A stretch of 41,931 bases of DNA from a virus. The stretch covers positions 1 through 41,931 of the IMG/VR virus record IMGVR_UViG_3300014962_000015, one strand, 5' to 3'. The notes below the pieces were generated by a model, which was not told where the DNA came from, ran no database searches, and saw nothing but the letters and a program-made list of their open reading frames with translations. Shown here one piece after another: positions 1-5,936 of this stretch (the first letter of the stretch is position 1; the number at the start of each line of letters is the position of its first letter). Made by a program: the position numbers and the translations under genes.

Positions 1-63
1 GTCCCTCTCCGGTATGAGGGCAAGCACCCTCGCGATATGGTCGGCAGCTCCCCGCTTATCCAC
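1..63 (-). CDS. Small protein, duplicate copy 1 (cut by window start)
   Basis: The 21 codons present begin at a GTG (61-63) preceded by an AGAAAGGG ribosome site and encode V-DKRGAADHIARVLALIPERD. Apart from the start residue they are identical to the first 21 residues of the 65-residue gene at 41280-41477. The reading frame runs off the window start. If position 1 joins position 41931 (circular genome), it would add AACRRGGRDV and stop, giving a 31-residue protein about half the length of its duplicate. The function is unknown. It follows a one-helix membrane peptide gene, exactly as the other copy does. Confidence 0.6.
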   Translation of the reverse strand, partial: MDKRGAADHIARVLALIPERD

Positions 64-91
64 ACTCAACACACCCTTTCTGTGGTGTCAC

Positions 92-205
92 TCAAAGCCC
101 GAGCGTATCAAGCCAGCCGACGAAACCCATCACCAACACGGCAAACGTGAGGCCCGTAATGCCGGCAACTATTTCCCCCCTGCGGGTCAGCTTCACACCG
201 TCCAT
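92..205 (-). CDS. 37-residue single-helix membrane peptide
   Basis: The start ATG (203-205) overlaps the stop of the preceding gene as TGATG, which implies translational coupling. The protein has a short basic N-terminus (MDGVKLTRRGE) and then one hydrophobic helix of about 20 residues (IVAGITGLTFAVLVMGFVGW), so it should sit in the inner membrane with the N-terminus inside. No family is recognised. A 31-residue membrane peptide occupies the equivalent place in the duplicated module (41483-41578). Small phage membrane peptides can be superinfection-exclusion or accessory lysis factors, but nothing here shows a role. Confidence 0.65.
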   Translation of the reverse strand: MDGVKLTRRGEIVAGITGLTFAVLVMGFVGWLDTLGL

Positions 206-489
206 CACGCACCGCCAACCTCAACGCGCAGGAACGACTCCAGCACATCAACGTCCATCGTCCAAGACTCACCCCGACCAGCCTCCGTCTGGTCAATAAT
301 CCTCGACCATGAATCCAACCAAGCCTGACGGGAAGAACAGTCCTGCTTACGGAAGATTGGGCGTAACTCGGCAAGTGCAGCAAGCCACGCCCGCACCGTC
401 GCGTCGTCCTCCCACAACCCGTAAGCTTGAGCGAACTCCATCGGTGTGTGTTCCATGTCTCCCCCTAATGTTTCGTTGATTGTATTCAT
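205..489 (-). CDS. Hypothetical 94-residue protein
   Basis: I chose the ATG at 487-489 because it overlaps the upstream stop (TGATGA) and has a GGAGGGGG-type site just before it. A second ATG at 458 (MEHTPMEFAQ) also has a good site, GGGGGAGAC. The protein is acidic and helical, with several Trp residues (YGLWEDDATVRAWLAAL, WLDSWSRIIDQ), and ends in a short beta-like tail. I recognise no domain. It is coupled to the membrane peptide gene downstream. Confidence 0.65.
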   Translation of the reverse strand: MNTINETLGGDMEHTPMEFAQAYGLWEDDATVRAWLAALAELRPIFRKQDCSSRQAWLDSWSRIIDQTEAGRGESWTMDVDVLESFLRVEVGGA

Positions 490-812
490 CACGAGTCCCC
501 CTCCTGCGCCGCCCACACGTCCGGGCAGCACTCCACGGTGCAGAATTTGATCGGCGTCCCGTTCTGGCACACATCCCCCTCGTCGGCAGGGTGCCGATAC
601 GCACCCCCCGTCGCGTATGTTCCGATCATCTCAACGTTCACACTCAACGCTTCATCAAACAATCGAGGCGGCAACAAATCCCCCGCCGCAACTTCCCGCG
701 CAGTCTCAATGATCCCGTCCCGATCAAGGTTGGAATCAACGATCACCGTAACGATGAGGTTGTCCAAGTCAAACTCGACCCGATACTCACGCCATTGTTT
801 TAGATCGTTCAT
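489..812 (-). CDS. Hypothetical 107-residue Cys-containing protein
   Basis: The ATG at 810-812 overlaps the upstream stop. The N-terminal half (about residues 10-60) looks like an alternating beta/alpha domain: YRVEFDLDNLIVTVIVDSN is followed by a helix. The C-terminal third carries four Cys (VCQNGTPIKFCTVECC) that could bind a metal. It ends in GDS followed by a junction sequence that is repeated exactly at the next gene boundary. The function is unknown. It belongs to a tightly overlapped leftward operon. Confidence 0.65.
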   Translation of the reverse strand: MNDLKQWREYRVEFDLDNLIVTVIVDSNLDRDGIIETAREVAAGDLLPPRLFDEALSVNVEMIGTYATGGAYRHPADEGDVCQNGTPIKFCTVECCPDVWAAQEGDS

Positions 813-1015
813 CACGAGTCCCCTCTCACGGTCCCGTATCCGGCAATAAAGTTCACGACTATGTGCGTGAGCGCGTCGAGTTGTTCATCGTTGAGACGCT
901 CATACCCGAGCATCGGGGCAACCTCGGCAAGATAATCGTTCAGCTCATACAACCGCTGCCGGTATTCCCATTCCTCATGGGCAGCGTATTCACGAGCGTC
1001 ATACTCGGCAGTCAT
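812..1015 (-). CDS. Hypothetical 67-residue protein
   Basis: It starts at the ATG 1013-1015 overlapping the upstream stop and ends in GDS with the same 16-nt junction as the next gene. It is highly charged and Tyr-rich at the N-terminus (EYDAREYAAHEEWEYRQRLYE) and predicted mostly helical. No known domain is recognised. Similar small charged proteins are common in early clusters of actinobacteriophages. Confidence 0.6.
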   Translation of the reverse strand: MTAEYDAREYAAHEEWEYRQRLYELNDYLAEVAPMLGYERLNDEQLDALTHIVVNFIAGYGTVRGDS

Positions 1016-1386
1016 CACGCCACGCTCCCCTCGTCGGCAAGCTGTTCACGCTTCGCTTCCTCCCACACGGGGCAGCCGTCGTCGTGCTCCCCCGCAAACG
1101 CATACTCGCCACGACGGGCAAGCGAACGTGCGTCCTGCCCACACGTACAGCCATACCGATCGGCAGGGTCGTCGGCAAGTGGTTGGCCCTCGTCATCGGT
1201 CACGCTCGACAAGCAACCGGGACGGCAAGGCTCCCCCGCCTCCGCATTACACCCCGCGCAATCCTCACCGTGACCGTCCGTGATATCCCAACCAACAACA
1301 ACGTCACCGCCGAAGCATTCCGCGACACTCCACTTGCGCGGATTCTCGTCCGTATCCACATACACCGTGATTGTGTAAGTAGCCAT
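1015..1386 (-). CDS. Cys-rich hypothetical protein (123 residues)
   Basis: The ATG at 1384-1386 has an AAGGAG site 8 nt upstream, so it is a strong start and probably the first gene after a promoter. The N-terminus is beta-like (MATYTITVYVDTD). It is followed by clustered cysteines: CAGC, CRPGC, CTC and a last single Cys. This arrangement suggests one or two structural zinc sites. The last residues (REQLADEGSVA) and the gene-end DNA closely match the end of the 35-residue zinc-ribbon gene at 41802-41909, so the two regions share ancestry. The function is unknown. Confidence 0.65.
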   Translation of the reverse strand: MATYTITVYVDTDENPRKWSVAECFGGDVVVGWDITDGHGEDCAGCNAEAGEPCRPGCLSSVTDDEGQPLADDPADRYGCTCGQDARSLARRGEYAFAGEHDDGCPVWEEAKREQLADEGSVA

Positions 1387-1394
1387 CACACACA

Positions 1395-1469
1395 CTCCTT
1401 TTCATATCTAGGACAACCCCGTTAGTTATCCTCCGAACGGCACAAGCGGGGGGCAGAAAACTTGTGCCG
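1395..1469 (-). promoter_or_regulatory. Intergenic hairpin plus CCTAGA promoter-like element
   Basis: This 118-nt gap contains a 9-bp inverted repeat (CGGCACAAG at 1438-1446 with CTTGTGCCG at 1461-1469). On the minus strand it is followed by CCTAGATAT (centre about 1409), which lies 21 nt before the start at 1386. The same hairpin-then-CCTAGA arrangement precedes the starts at 2253 and 2858. TAGATA fits the actinobacterial -10 consensus TANNNT, but no clear -35 is seen. Confidence 0.45.
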
Positions 1470-1504
1470 AACGGGGGGCAACTACACCCGTACTATCATG
1501 TCAC

Positions 1505-2110
1505 TCACGAGGCAAGCGAACCGTCCTCAAAAAACTCCAGGCCCATATCCTTCGCGTACTCCAAGCAAGCCTCGTCCCCCCACCAATACTCAAAGTCCTT
1601 CCGCGCAAGGTCATACAAGTAAGTCGCCATGTCCCGATACCAATCCAACACAACCGACTCGGCAGCCTCGTCCTGTGCAACTAACTCGGTGTACGTCATG
1701 TTCGAGTCATCAAAGTCACCCCAACCGACCGTCACACTCGGGCCGCGACCCCAACCACGCAGATCGCCACCATCAACCGACACAGATGTAACACCGGCAA
1801 GAGCAGGGTCGTCCTTCGGGAACACTGGTGCACCATTCCAGTCATCGCCCTGCGTGAACGCCGGCAAGTCGTCAATATCCACGCGGAACGTCACACCATC
1901 GCCCTGTACCCAACCGACCGACCACTCCATCACCGCAGCAGACGGGCCGAACATTGACCGCAGACCCTCATTGAGGTAATCCGTCTCCTCCTCGGCCTCG
2001 GGCTTACCCATCTCGCCAATAAGGTCCTTCGCCTTGTCCCAAGCTGCCCCGCCAATCTCATGCAGCTCGGCAGCAGAAAACACAGATCGAGTAATCGTAA
2101 GCGTCCTCAT
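1505..2110 (-). CDS. Antitoxin-of-TA-stability-like phage protein
   Basis: This 201-residue protein starts at the ATG 2108-2110, with an ATGA overlap of the upstream stop. The N-terminus (RSVFSAAELHEIGGAAWDKAKD) and C-terminus (a Tyr/Asp-rich helix, then FEYWWGDEACLEYAKDMG and EFFEDGSLA) match the layout of a widespread phage and plasmid family. Databases label that family antitoxin of toxin-antitoxin stability system: a FDELSxxAKxKA-type start and an EYEYLTSDEAVxExIxANxYxFxEDG-type end. No toxin is recognisable next to it, so the label is a family name rather than a demonstrated function. The middle is acidic and beta-rich. Confidence 0.6.
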   Translation of the reverse strand: MRTLTITRSVFSAAELHEIGGAAWDKAKDLIGEMGKPEAEEETDYLNEGLRSMFGPSAAVMEWSVGWVQGDGVTFRVDIDDLPAFTQGDDWNGAPVFPKDDPALAGVTSVSVDGGDLRGWGRGPSVTVGWGDFDDSNMTYTELVAQDEAAESVVLDWYRDMATYLYDLARKDFEYWWGDEACLEYAKDMGLEFFEDGSLAS

Positions 2111-2253
2111 GCCGTCACCCCCACAATCGCACCCGAACGATCGCCAAATACGCACCAGCGAAACACCGGATACCAGCGAACGTCAGGGTGCGCGGGCAAC
2201 GGCGCACCCGCAGGCAACTCGTAAGACTTCCCGCAACCTGGACACTTCCGCAT
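2107..2253 (-). CDS. 48-residue zinc-knuckle-like protein
   Basis: It begins at the ATG 2251-2253, 7 nt after a GGAGGG site. The protein opens with a CxxC knuckle (MRKCPGCGKSYELPAG) and has one later Cys (FRWC), so a full zinc ribbon would need a His or Asp ligand; two His are candidates only loosely. The rest is short and beta-like. No family is recognised. It is coupled to the antitoxin-like gene by a 4-nt overlap. Confidence 0.6.
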   Translation of the reverse strand: MRKCPGCGKSYELPAGAPLPAHPDVRWYPVFRWCVFGDRSGAIVGVTA

Positions 2254-2259
2254 GACTAA

Positions 2260-2320
2260 CCCTCCACTACCTTTTCTAGGGGTATCTCCCCTGCCCGTAC
2301 CCCCGCACCTAGCGGGGGCA
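2260..2320 (-). promoter_or_regulatory. Hairpin plus CCTAGA promoter-like element
   Basis: The 107-nt gap upstream of the start at 2253 contains a 7-bp hairpin (CCCCCGC at 2300-2306, loop ACCTA, GCGGGGG at 2312-2318). On the minus strand GGGCAGGGG and CCCCTAGAAAAGG follow, with TAGA 22 nt before the ATG. The layout matches the gaps at 1395-1469 and 2870-2920. The hairpin may end upstream transcription and the box may restart it. Confidence 0.4.
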
Positions 2321-2360
2321 CAGACACAGGCTACACCGACCCTTACATAGATGTCACGCA

Positions 2361-2858
2361 CTAGGCGTACACGTTCGCCTCATTCCGGTCATACTCCCAA
2401 CCTTCCGCAACGACAGACGCAAGGTGACGACGCAATCCCTGGCAGAATCGGAACGCGGGAGTCCCCTGCCACTCGGGAAGCTCGCAGGCTTGATACTCGA
2501 AACACGCAAGCGCGCCCAACACGCGGCGGCAAATATCCACCGACTCAGACTTGACCGCGAACGCGTACGGCGTCGGAACATACTTGTAGGCGGGCATAGG
2601 GGAGTACAGCATTCCCGATAAGTATTCCTCATAGCGATACCCGGGCAACGTGTCGAGCTTGTCCGACGGGTAACGGTACGCCACCGAACGCACATTGAGA
2701 CTTGCCAGATACCGGCCAACCGCCTCGCGTAGTTCGCGGTCACTATCCGGCGGGGTCACATGCGGGTAGATATCCCGATACGTGTCCATCAACTCGTAAG
2801 TGTTCGCCGCGTCAATAATGAGGCTAATCGTGTCCGGGTGTACGACGTATGCGCTCAT
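2361..2858 (-). CDS. Conserved phage protein of the YQACE type
   Basis: The 165-residue protein starts at ATG 2856-2858 behind GAAGGTGAGG. It has the layout of a common actinobacterial phage and plasmid family of unknown function. The N-terminus is MSAYVVHPDTISLIIDAA. A middle motif resembles NVRSVAYRYP. Near the C-terminus FEYQACELPEW is followed by a helix and a final acidic stretch. Conserved aromatic and Cys positions suggest a fold rather than a known active site. I assign no function. Confidence 0.6.
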   Translation of the reverse strand: MSAYVVHPDTISLIIDAANTYELMDTYRDIYPHVTPPDSDRELREAVGRYLASLNVRSVAYRYPSDKLDTLPGYRYEEYLSGMLYSPMPAYKYVPTPYAFAVKSESVDICRRVLGALACFEYQACELPEWQGTPAFRFCQGLRRHLASVVAEGWEYDRNEANVYA

Positions 2859-2869
2859 AATCCTCACCT

Positions 2870-2920
2870 TCCATGTCTAGGGCCCAGTTGCCCTGCCCCA
2901 CGCTCACGCACCGCGTGAGC
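2870..2920 (-). promoter_or_regulatory. Hairpin plus CCTAGA promoter-like element
   Basis: Between the genes at 2361-2858 and 2932-3156 lies an 8-bp hairpin (GCTCACGC at 2902-2909, loop ACC, GCGTGAGC at 2913-2920). On the minus strand GGGGCAGGG and GGGCCCTAGACATGG follow, with TAGA about 18 nt before the ATG. This is the third copy of the same arrangement in the left arm. Confidence 0.4.
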
Positions 2921-2931
2921 ATGAGACACAA

Positions 2932-3156
2932 TCACCGGGGCAACGTGGACAAGCACGAGTCGCACGACATATCTGCGAACTCGTCACTAGCGAACACCGG
3001 CACATGCTCCCGCATGAAAGTCACATAATCCCGACGCGCCACCTTGCCCGAACACTCGACACAGTACGCCGCACCCTCGAACGTCACCCCGACGATCTCC
3101 CACGCCTTCCCGTAACACGTTGAGTTGTATTCCTCGATACCCGTATCTGTAGACAT
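2932..3156 (-). CDS. 74-residue zinc-ribbon-like protein
   Basis: The start is ATG 3154-3156, preceded by two good sites (GGAGGG and GGAG). It is the first gene of this leftward cluster. Cys residues occur as a single Cys, a CVEC pair about 20 residues later and a CDSC pair near the C-terminus, which suits one structural zinc site made of the two pairs. No enzymatic motif is seen. It is likely an early protein expressed from the promoter region at 3200-3232. Confidence 0.6.
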   Translation of the reverse strand: MSTDTGIEEYNSTCYGKAWEIVGVTFEGAAYCVECSGKVARRDYVTFMREHVPVFASDEFADMSCDSCLSTLPR

Positions 3157-3199
3157 AGCTCCACCCTCCATATCGTGACCCCCTCACCGGGGATAAGTC

Positions 3200-3232
3200 A
3201 CACCCTACACCAACACCTTTCCAAGGTGTCAA
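3200..3232 (-). promoter_or_regulatory. Leftward promoter with overlapping dyad operator
   Basis: On the minus strand TTGACA (complement of 3227-3232) is followed 19 nt later by TAGGGT, which fits the actinobacterial -10 form TANNNT. A 17-nt dyad, ACACCTT-TCC-AAGGTGT (3213-3229), overlaps the -35 edge and fills the spacer, a typical repressor position. It would drive the leftward cluster that begins at 3156. The spacer is longer than the usual 17 nt, so the exact boxes are uncertain. Confidence 0.45.
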
Positions 3233-3235
3233 ACA

Positions 3236-3692
3236 CTACCGCCAACACACACCCCGAACCTATCCCACCAATAGGTTGCACCTATCGCTACTAGTTCTCC
3301 CGCAGACAACTAGATTCCCCGATCGTTCCTCCATATGGAACACTTTTCACCCCCTGCCTGGCCCGATCGGGGACCCCCTACCCCCCTGTGGACTTGTGGT
3401 GGAGTCATGCACCTAGCCCCCCTCCCCCCGCCCCCCGCGTTCGGGCGTGTCGCAGCTCGACCCGGGGGTTTTAACATGCGCGTGCCACTACATATATATC
3501 TACCGACTTTTTGTTTTGCACGAATTTTTGGTTCATTTGTGATGGGTTATGCACAGGTTTTCCTCATGGGGACAGGGGGGACAGGGGGTGTCCGTTTTGG
3601 TATGGTGTGTGTGGGGTTTTACCCCATGTTTTGTAACATCTTGGTAAACGTGTGTCCAGTTGGTGTTAAAAATCCAAGGATATATCTATGGA
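3236..3692. other. Non-coding divergent region with inverted repeats
   Basis: No credible gene is visible. It contains a 9-bp inverted repeat (CCCCGATCG at 3317-3325, CGATCGGGG at 3364-3372) enclosing a smaller GTTCC/GGAAC dyad around CCATATGG. It also holds short hairpins at 3612-3626 (TGGGG/CCCCA) and around GGACA-GGGGG-TGTCC, and repeated GGGGACAG units. From about 3480 the sequence becomes much more AT-rich. TTATGCACA at 3547-3555 matches the DnaA-box consensus TTWTNCACA. A packaging site, an origin or late-operon control are all possible; none is proven. Confidence 0.4.
3665..3692 (+). promoter_or_regulatory. Candidate rightward late promoter
   Basis: TTGGTG near 3660-3665 is followed after about 15 nt by TATATCT (about 3680-3686), just before the first hairpin of the leader. 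It is the best promoter-like sequence before the virion operon. The spacer is short, and a phage-specific sigma factor (see 36319-36981) could use different boxes, so confidence is low. Confidence 0.3.
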
Positions 3693-3820
3693 GGGTTTGA
3701 AAAACCCGACCCTGTACTGTGCCTCCCCGAAGGGGGGCTAGGGGAGGCACCCTGTGTCGCCCCAGGCCCTAAGCCTGGGGCTCCCCCGTACCGTACTCGG
3801 CAGCCTTTTAAGGGCTGCCT
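3693..3820 (+). other. Array of tandem RNA hairpins in the late leader
   Basis: Four hairpins follow one another with almost no space between them. They are GGGTTT-GAA-AAACCC (3693-3707), a 10-bp stem GTGCCTCCCC/GGGGAGGCAC (3719-3750), an 8-bp stem CCCCAGGC/GCCTGGGG (3760-3780) and a 7-bp stem GGCAGCC/GGCTGCC (3799-3819). The next hairpin (3831-3857) is the terminator listed separately. Such chains are seen in antitermination leaders and in stable small RNAs. Both are possibilities here. Confidence 0.55.
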
Positions 3821-3830
3821 CGTTCTGGGT

Positions 3831-3877
3831 AGGAGTCGCCGCCTGGCGGCGGCTCCTCCTACTTCTTTTTTTGTTTT
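3831..3877 (+). terminator. Rho-independent terminator before the terminase gene
   Basis: AGGAGTCGCCGCC (3831-3843) pairs with GGCGGCGGCTCCT (3845-3857), a 13-bp GC-rich stem with one G-T pair. It is followed at once by a T-rich run containing TTCTTTTTTTG. The orientation would stop rightward transcripts before the virion operon. A late promoter upstream would therefore need antitermination, or the terminator shields the operon from read-through. Confidence 0.6.
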
Positions 3878-3892
3878 CAAAAATCAATTCTT

Positions 3893-3944
3893 GACGACGG
3901 TTGGAACCCTTATGGGTTCCTCATGGTCATTGGACGACGGTTGG
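3893..3944. repeat. Direct repeats GACGACGGTTGG around a hairpin
   Basis: GACGACGGTTGG occurs at 3893-3904 and again at 3933-3944, 40 nt apart. Between them is a 7-bp hairpin, GGAACCC-TTAT-GGGTTCC (3903-3920). A related CGACGACGGGGG follows inside the terminase gene near 4025. Repeats next to a terminase gene can be terminase binding sites (pac or cos elements). That is an inference from position only. Confidence 0.4.
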
Positions 3945-3965
3945 GGTTGTTCACCATTGTGACGA

Positions 3966-5924
3966 ATGGTTCCCGACACGGTTCTGACGCATGTTGAGGG
4001 TTTCGGTTTTTTCCACAGGGTTTCGACGACGGGGGTGTTTTGGGTGTCTCGTGGTCGGAAGGTTGATGACACGGCGGCTGAGGCGAAGCTGCGGTTTTTG
4101 GAGGCGTTTCAGACGGGGGCTGGGGTCGCTGAGGCGGTGAAGGCGTGTGGCCGGTCCCGTTCGACGTATGAGTTGTGGCGGCGTACTGACCCTGAGTTTG
4201 TGGCTTCGGTGGAGCGGATCAGGTCGATCCGTGAGGGTGCGGAGTTTCATGTCCGTGAGGAACTGTCGTTCCCTGAGTTTTCGGAGCGGTTTCTTGGGCA
4301 GCGGGTGTTCCCGCATATGCAGAACGTGGTGGACCTGATTGAGGGGAATCAGCCTTCTTGGGTGCATCCGAATATGGTGCATGAGCCTGGTGAGCCGGAT
4401 TTGATCATGGTGAACATGCCGCCGGAGCATGCGAAGACCACGAGCATCACGATCAACTACATCACGTATCGGATTGCGATGGACCCGAATATTCGGGTGC
4501 TGATTGTGTCGAAGACGCAGGCGATGGCGAAGAAGATGCTGTATGCGATTAAGACTCGCCTGACGCATCCCCGTTATGCGGACATGATCACGTCGTATGC
4601 CCCGCCTGGTGGGTTCGATGGGAACTCTGAAGCGTGGAACGCGGAGATGATTTACATCTCGGATGACGCACGCGATTCGGGTGAGAAAGACCCGACAGTG
4701 CAGGCGTTGGGTATTCGTGGGCATGTGTATGGTGCGCGTGCGGATTTGATTGTGCTGGATGACTGCGTCGATTTGACGAACGCGCACGAGTACGACAAGC
4801 AGATCGACTGGATTCAGTCCGAGGTGATCTCCCGTATTTCCTCGAACGGTGCCCTCCTGGTGGTGGGTACGCGGCTTTCCAGTAAGGATTTGTATTCGGA
4901 GCTGCGGGACCCGTCCCGCTACCCAGATGAAGTGTCCCCGTGGACGTACCTGGCGATGCCTGCCGTGTTGGATTTCGCGGACAAGCCCGAGGACTGGGTG
5001 ACACTGTGGCCTAAGTCGAACCAGCCCGAAGCCGGGTCGAAGGGTGAGCAACTGGAACCTGACGAGAACGGCCTGTTCCCGAAATGGGACGGTCCGCGTT
5101 TGTTTAAGAAACGCGCACGAGTGTCCCCGCGCTCGTGGTCGATGGTGTACATGCAACGCCAAGTCGCGGAAGACTCAATCTTCTCCCCTGACGCGGTGAA
5201 ACACGCAATCAACGGTAACCGGATGGTCGGCCCGATCCCGAAAGGGATGGTGGGGCAACGCCACTTCGGGATGGACGGCCTGATCATTCTTGCCGGCCTG
5301 GACCCCGCAACGTCGGGTCATACTGCTGCCGTGTGCGGCGGGATCGACCCGAACACTGGCAAACGCTACATCCTCGACTTGTGGAACAAGGCTGGGATGA
5401 AACCCGACGAGATCCGTTCCGTCATCAAGAACTGGACCGACAAGTACAACATCACTGAGTGGCGTATCGAACGCAACGGTTTCCAAGGGTTCTTGGTGCA
5501 TGACCGTGAAATCGGTGAATACCTCGCGAACCGTGGCACCCTGATCCGACCGCACTTCACGGGCGCGAACAAACACGATGAGGGTTTCGGTGTCGCCGCA
5601 ATGTCGATGCTGTTTGACGGATACGAATCCGACACCCAGTTGATTGAGCTACCCAGCACGCACGGGTCTGAGGCAGCGAAAGCACTCGTGGAGCAGTTGG
5701 TGACCTGGTCACCTGACGCACCGAAGTCACAAAAAACTGACCTTGTGATGGCGATGTGGTTCTTCGAGTTGGCGTGCCGGGACCGGGTGCAGTTGTTCGG
5801 GAACGCGAACCGTGCCCACGCAAGCAAATCCATGTTCCTCACCCCGTGGGATATGCGGCAACAGCAGGTCGTGAACTTGACCCAGATGGAAGCGCAAGGG
5901 AATTGGCAACCAATCACAGCTTAA
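3966..5924 (+). CDS. terL: Terminase large subunit with N-terminal TerS-like HTH
   Basis: The 652-residue motor protein packages DNA into the prohead. Residues about 39-94 form a helix-turn-helix region of the small-terminase type (LRFLEAF, GVAEAVKACGRSRSTYELWRR, DPEF). The ATPase follows: a variant Walker A PPEHAKTTS near 152-160, Walker B ADLIVLDD near 260 and a coupling motif LLVVGTR near 300. The RNase H-like nuclease has LAGLDPATSG (Asp about 446), WRIERNG (Glu about 501) and KTDLVMAMW (Asp about 592). The usual Walker A is PPGHGKT or similar, so PPEHAKT is unusual. No separate small subunit gene is present. The ATG at 3966 lacks a clear ribosome site, and a GTG around 4020-4050 is a possible alternative start. 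Confidence 0.93.
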   Translation: MVPDTVLTHVEGFGFFHRVSTTGVFWVSRGRKVDDTAAEAKLRFLEAFQTGAGVAEAVKACGRSRSTYELWRRTDPEFVASVERIRSIREGAEFHVREELSFPEFSERFLGQRVFPHMQNVVDLIEGNQPSWVHPNMVHEPGEPDLIMVNMPPEHAKTTSITINYITYRIAMDPNIRVLIVSKTQAMAKKMLYAIKTRLTHPRYADMITSYAPPGGFDGNSEAWNAEMIYISDDARDSGEKDPTVQALGIRGHVYGARADLIVLDDCVDLTNAHEYDKQIDWIQSEVISRISSNGALLVVGTRLSSKDLYSELRDPSRYPDEVSPWTYLAMPAVLDFADKPEDWVTLWPKSNQPEAGSKGEQLEPDENGLFPKWDGPRLFKKRARVSPRSWSMVYMQRQVAEDSIFSPDAVKHAINGNRMVGPIPKGMVGQRHFGMDGLIILAGLDPATSGHTAAVCGGIDPNTGKRYILDLWNKAGMKPDEIRSVIKNWTDKYNITEWRIERNGFQGFLVHDREIGEYLANRGTLIRPHFTGANKHDEGFGVAAMSMLFDGYESDTQLIELPSTHGSEAAKALVEQLVTWSPDAPKSQKTDLVMAMWFFELACRDRVQLFGNANRAHASKSMFLTPWDMRQQQVVNLTQMEAQGNWQPITA

Positions 5925-5936
5925 AGGAGGCGGCTC

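Noticed and set aside
3335-3962. Two plus-strand open frames (3335-3700 and 3660-3962) before the terminase
   Set aside because: They have low-complexity Pro/Gly-rich translations, lie across inverted repeats and hairpins and lack plausible ribosome sites.
3951-5162. A 403-codon minus-strand open frame opposite the terminase
   Set aside because: It is Arg/His/Leu-rich and lies antisense to the terminase motifs, so it is a mirror of the coding frame.
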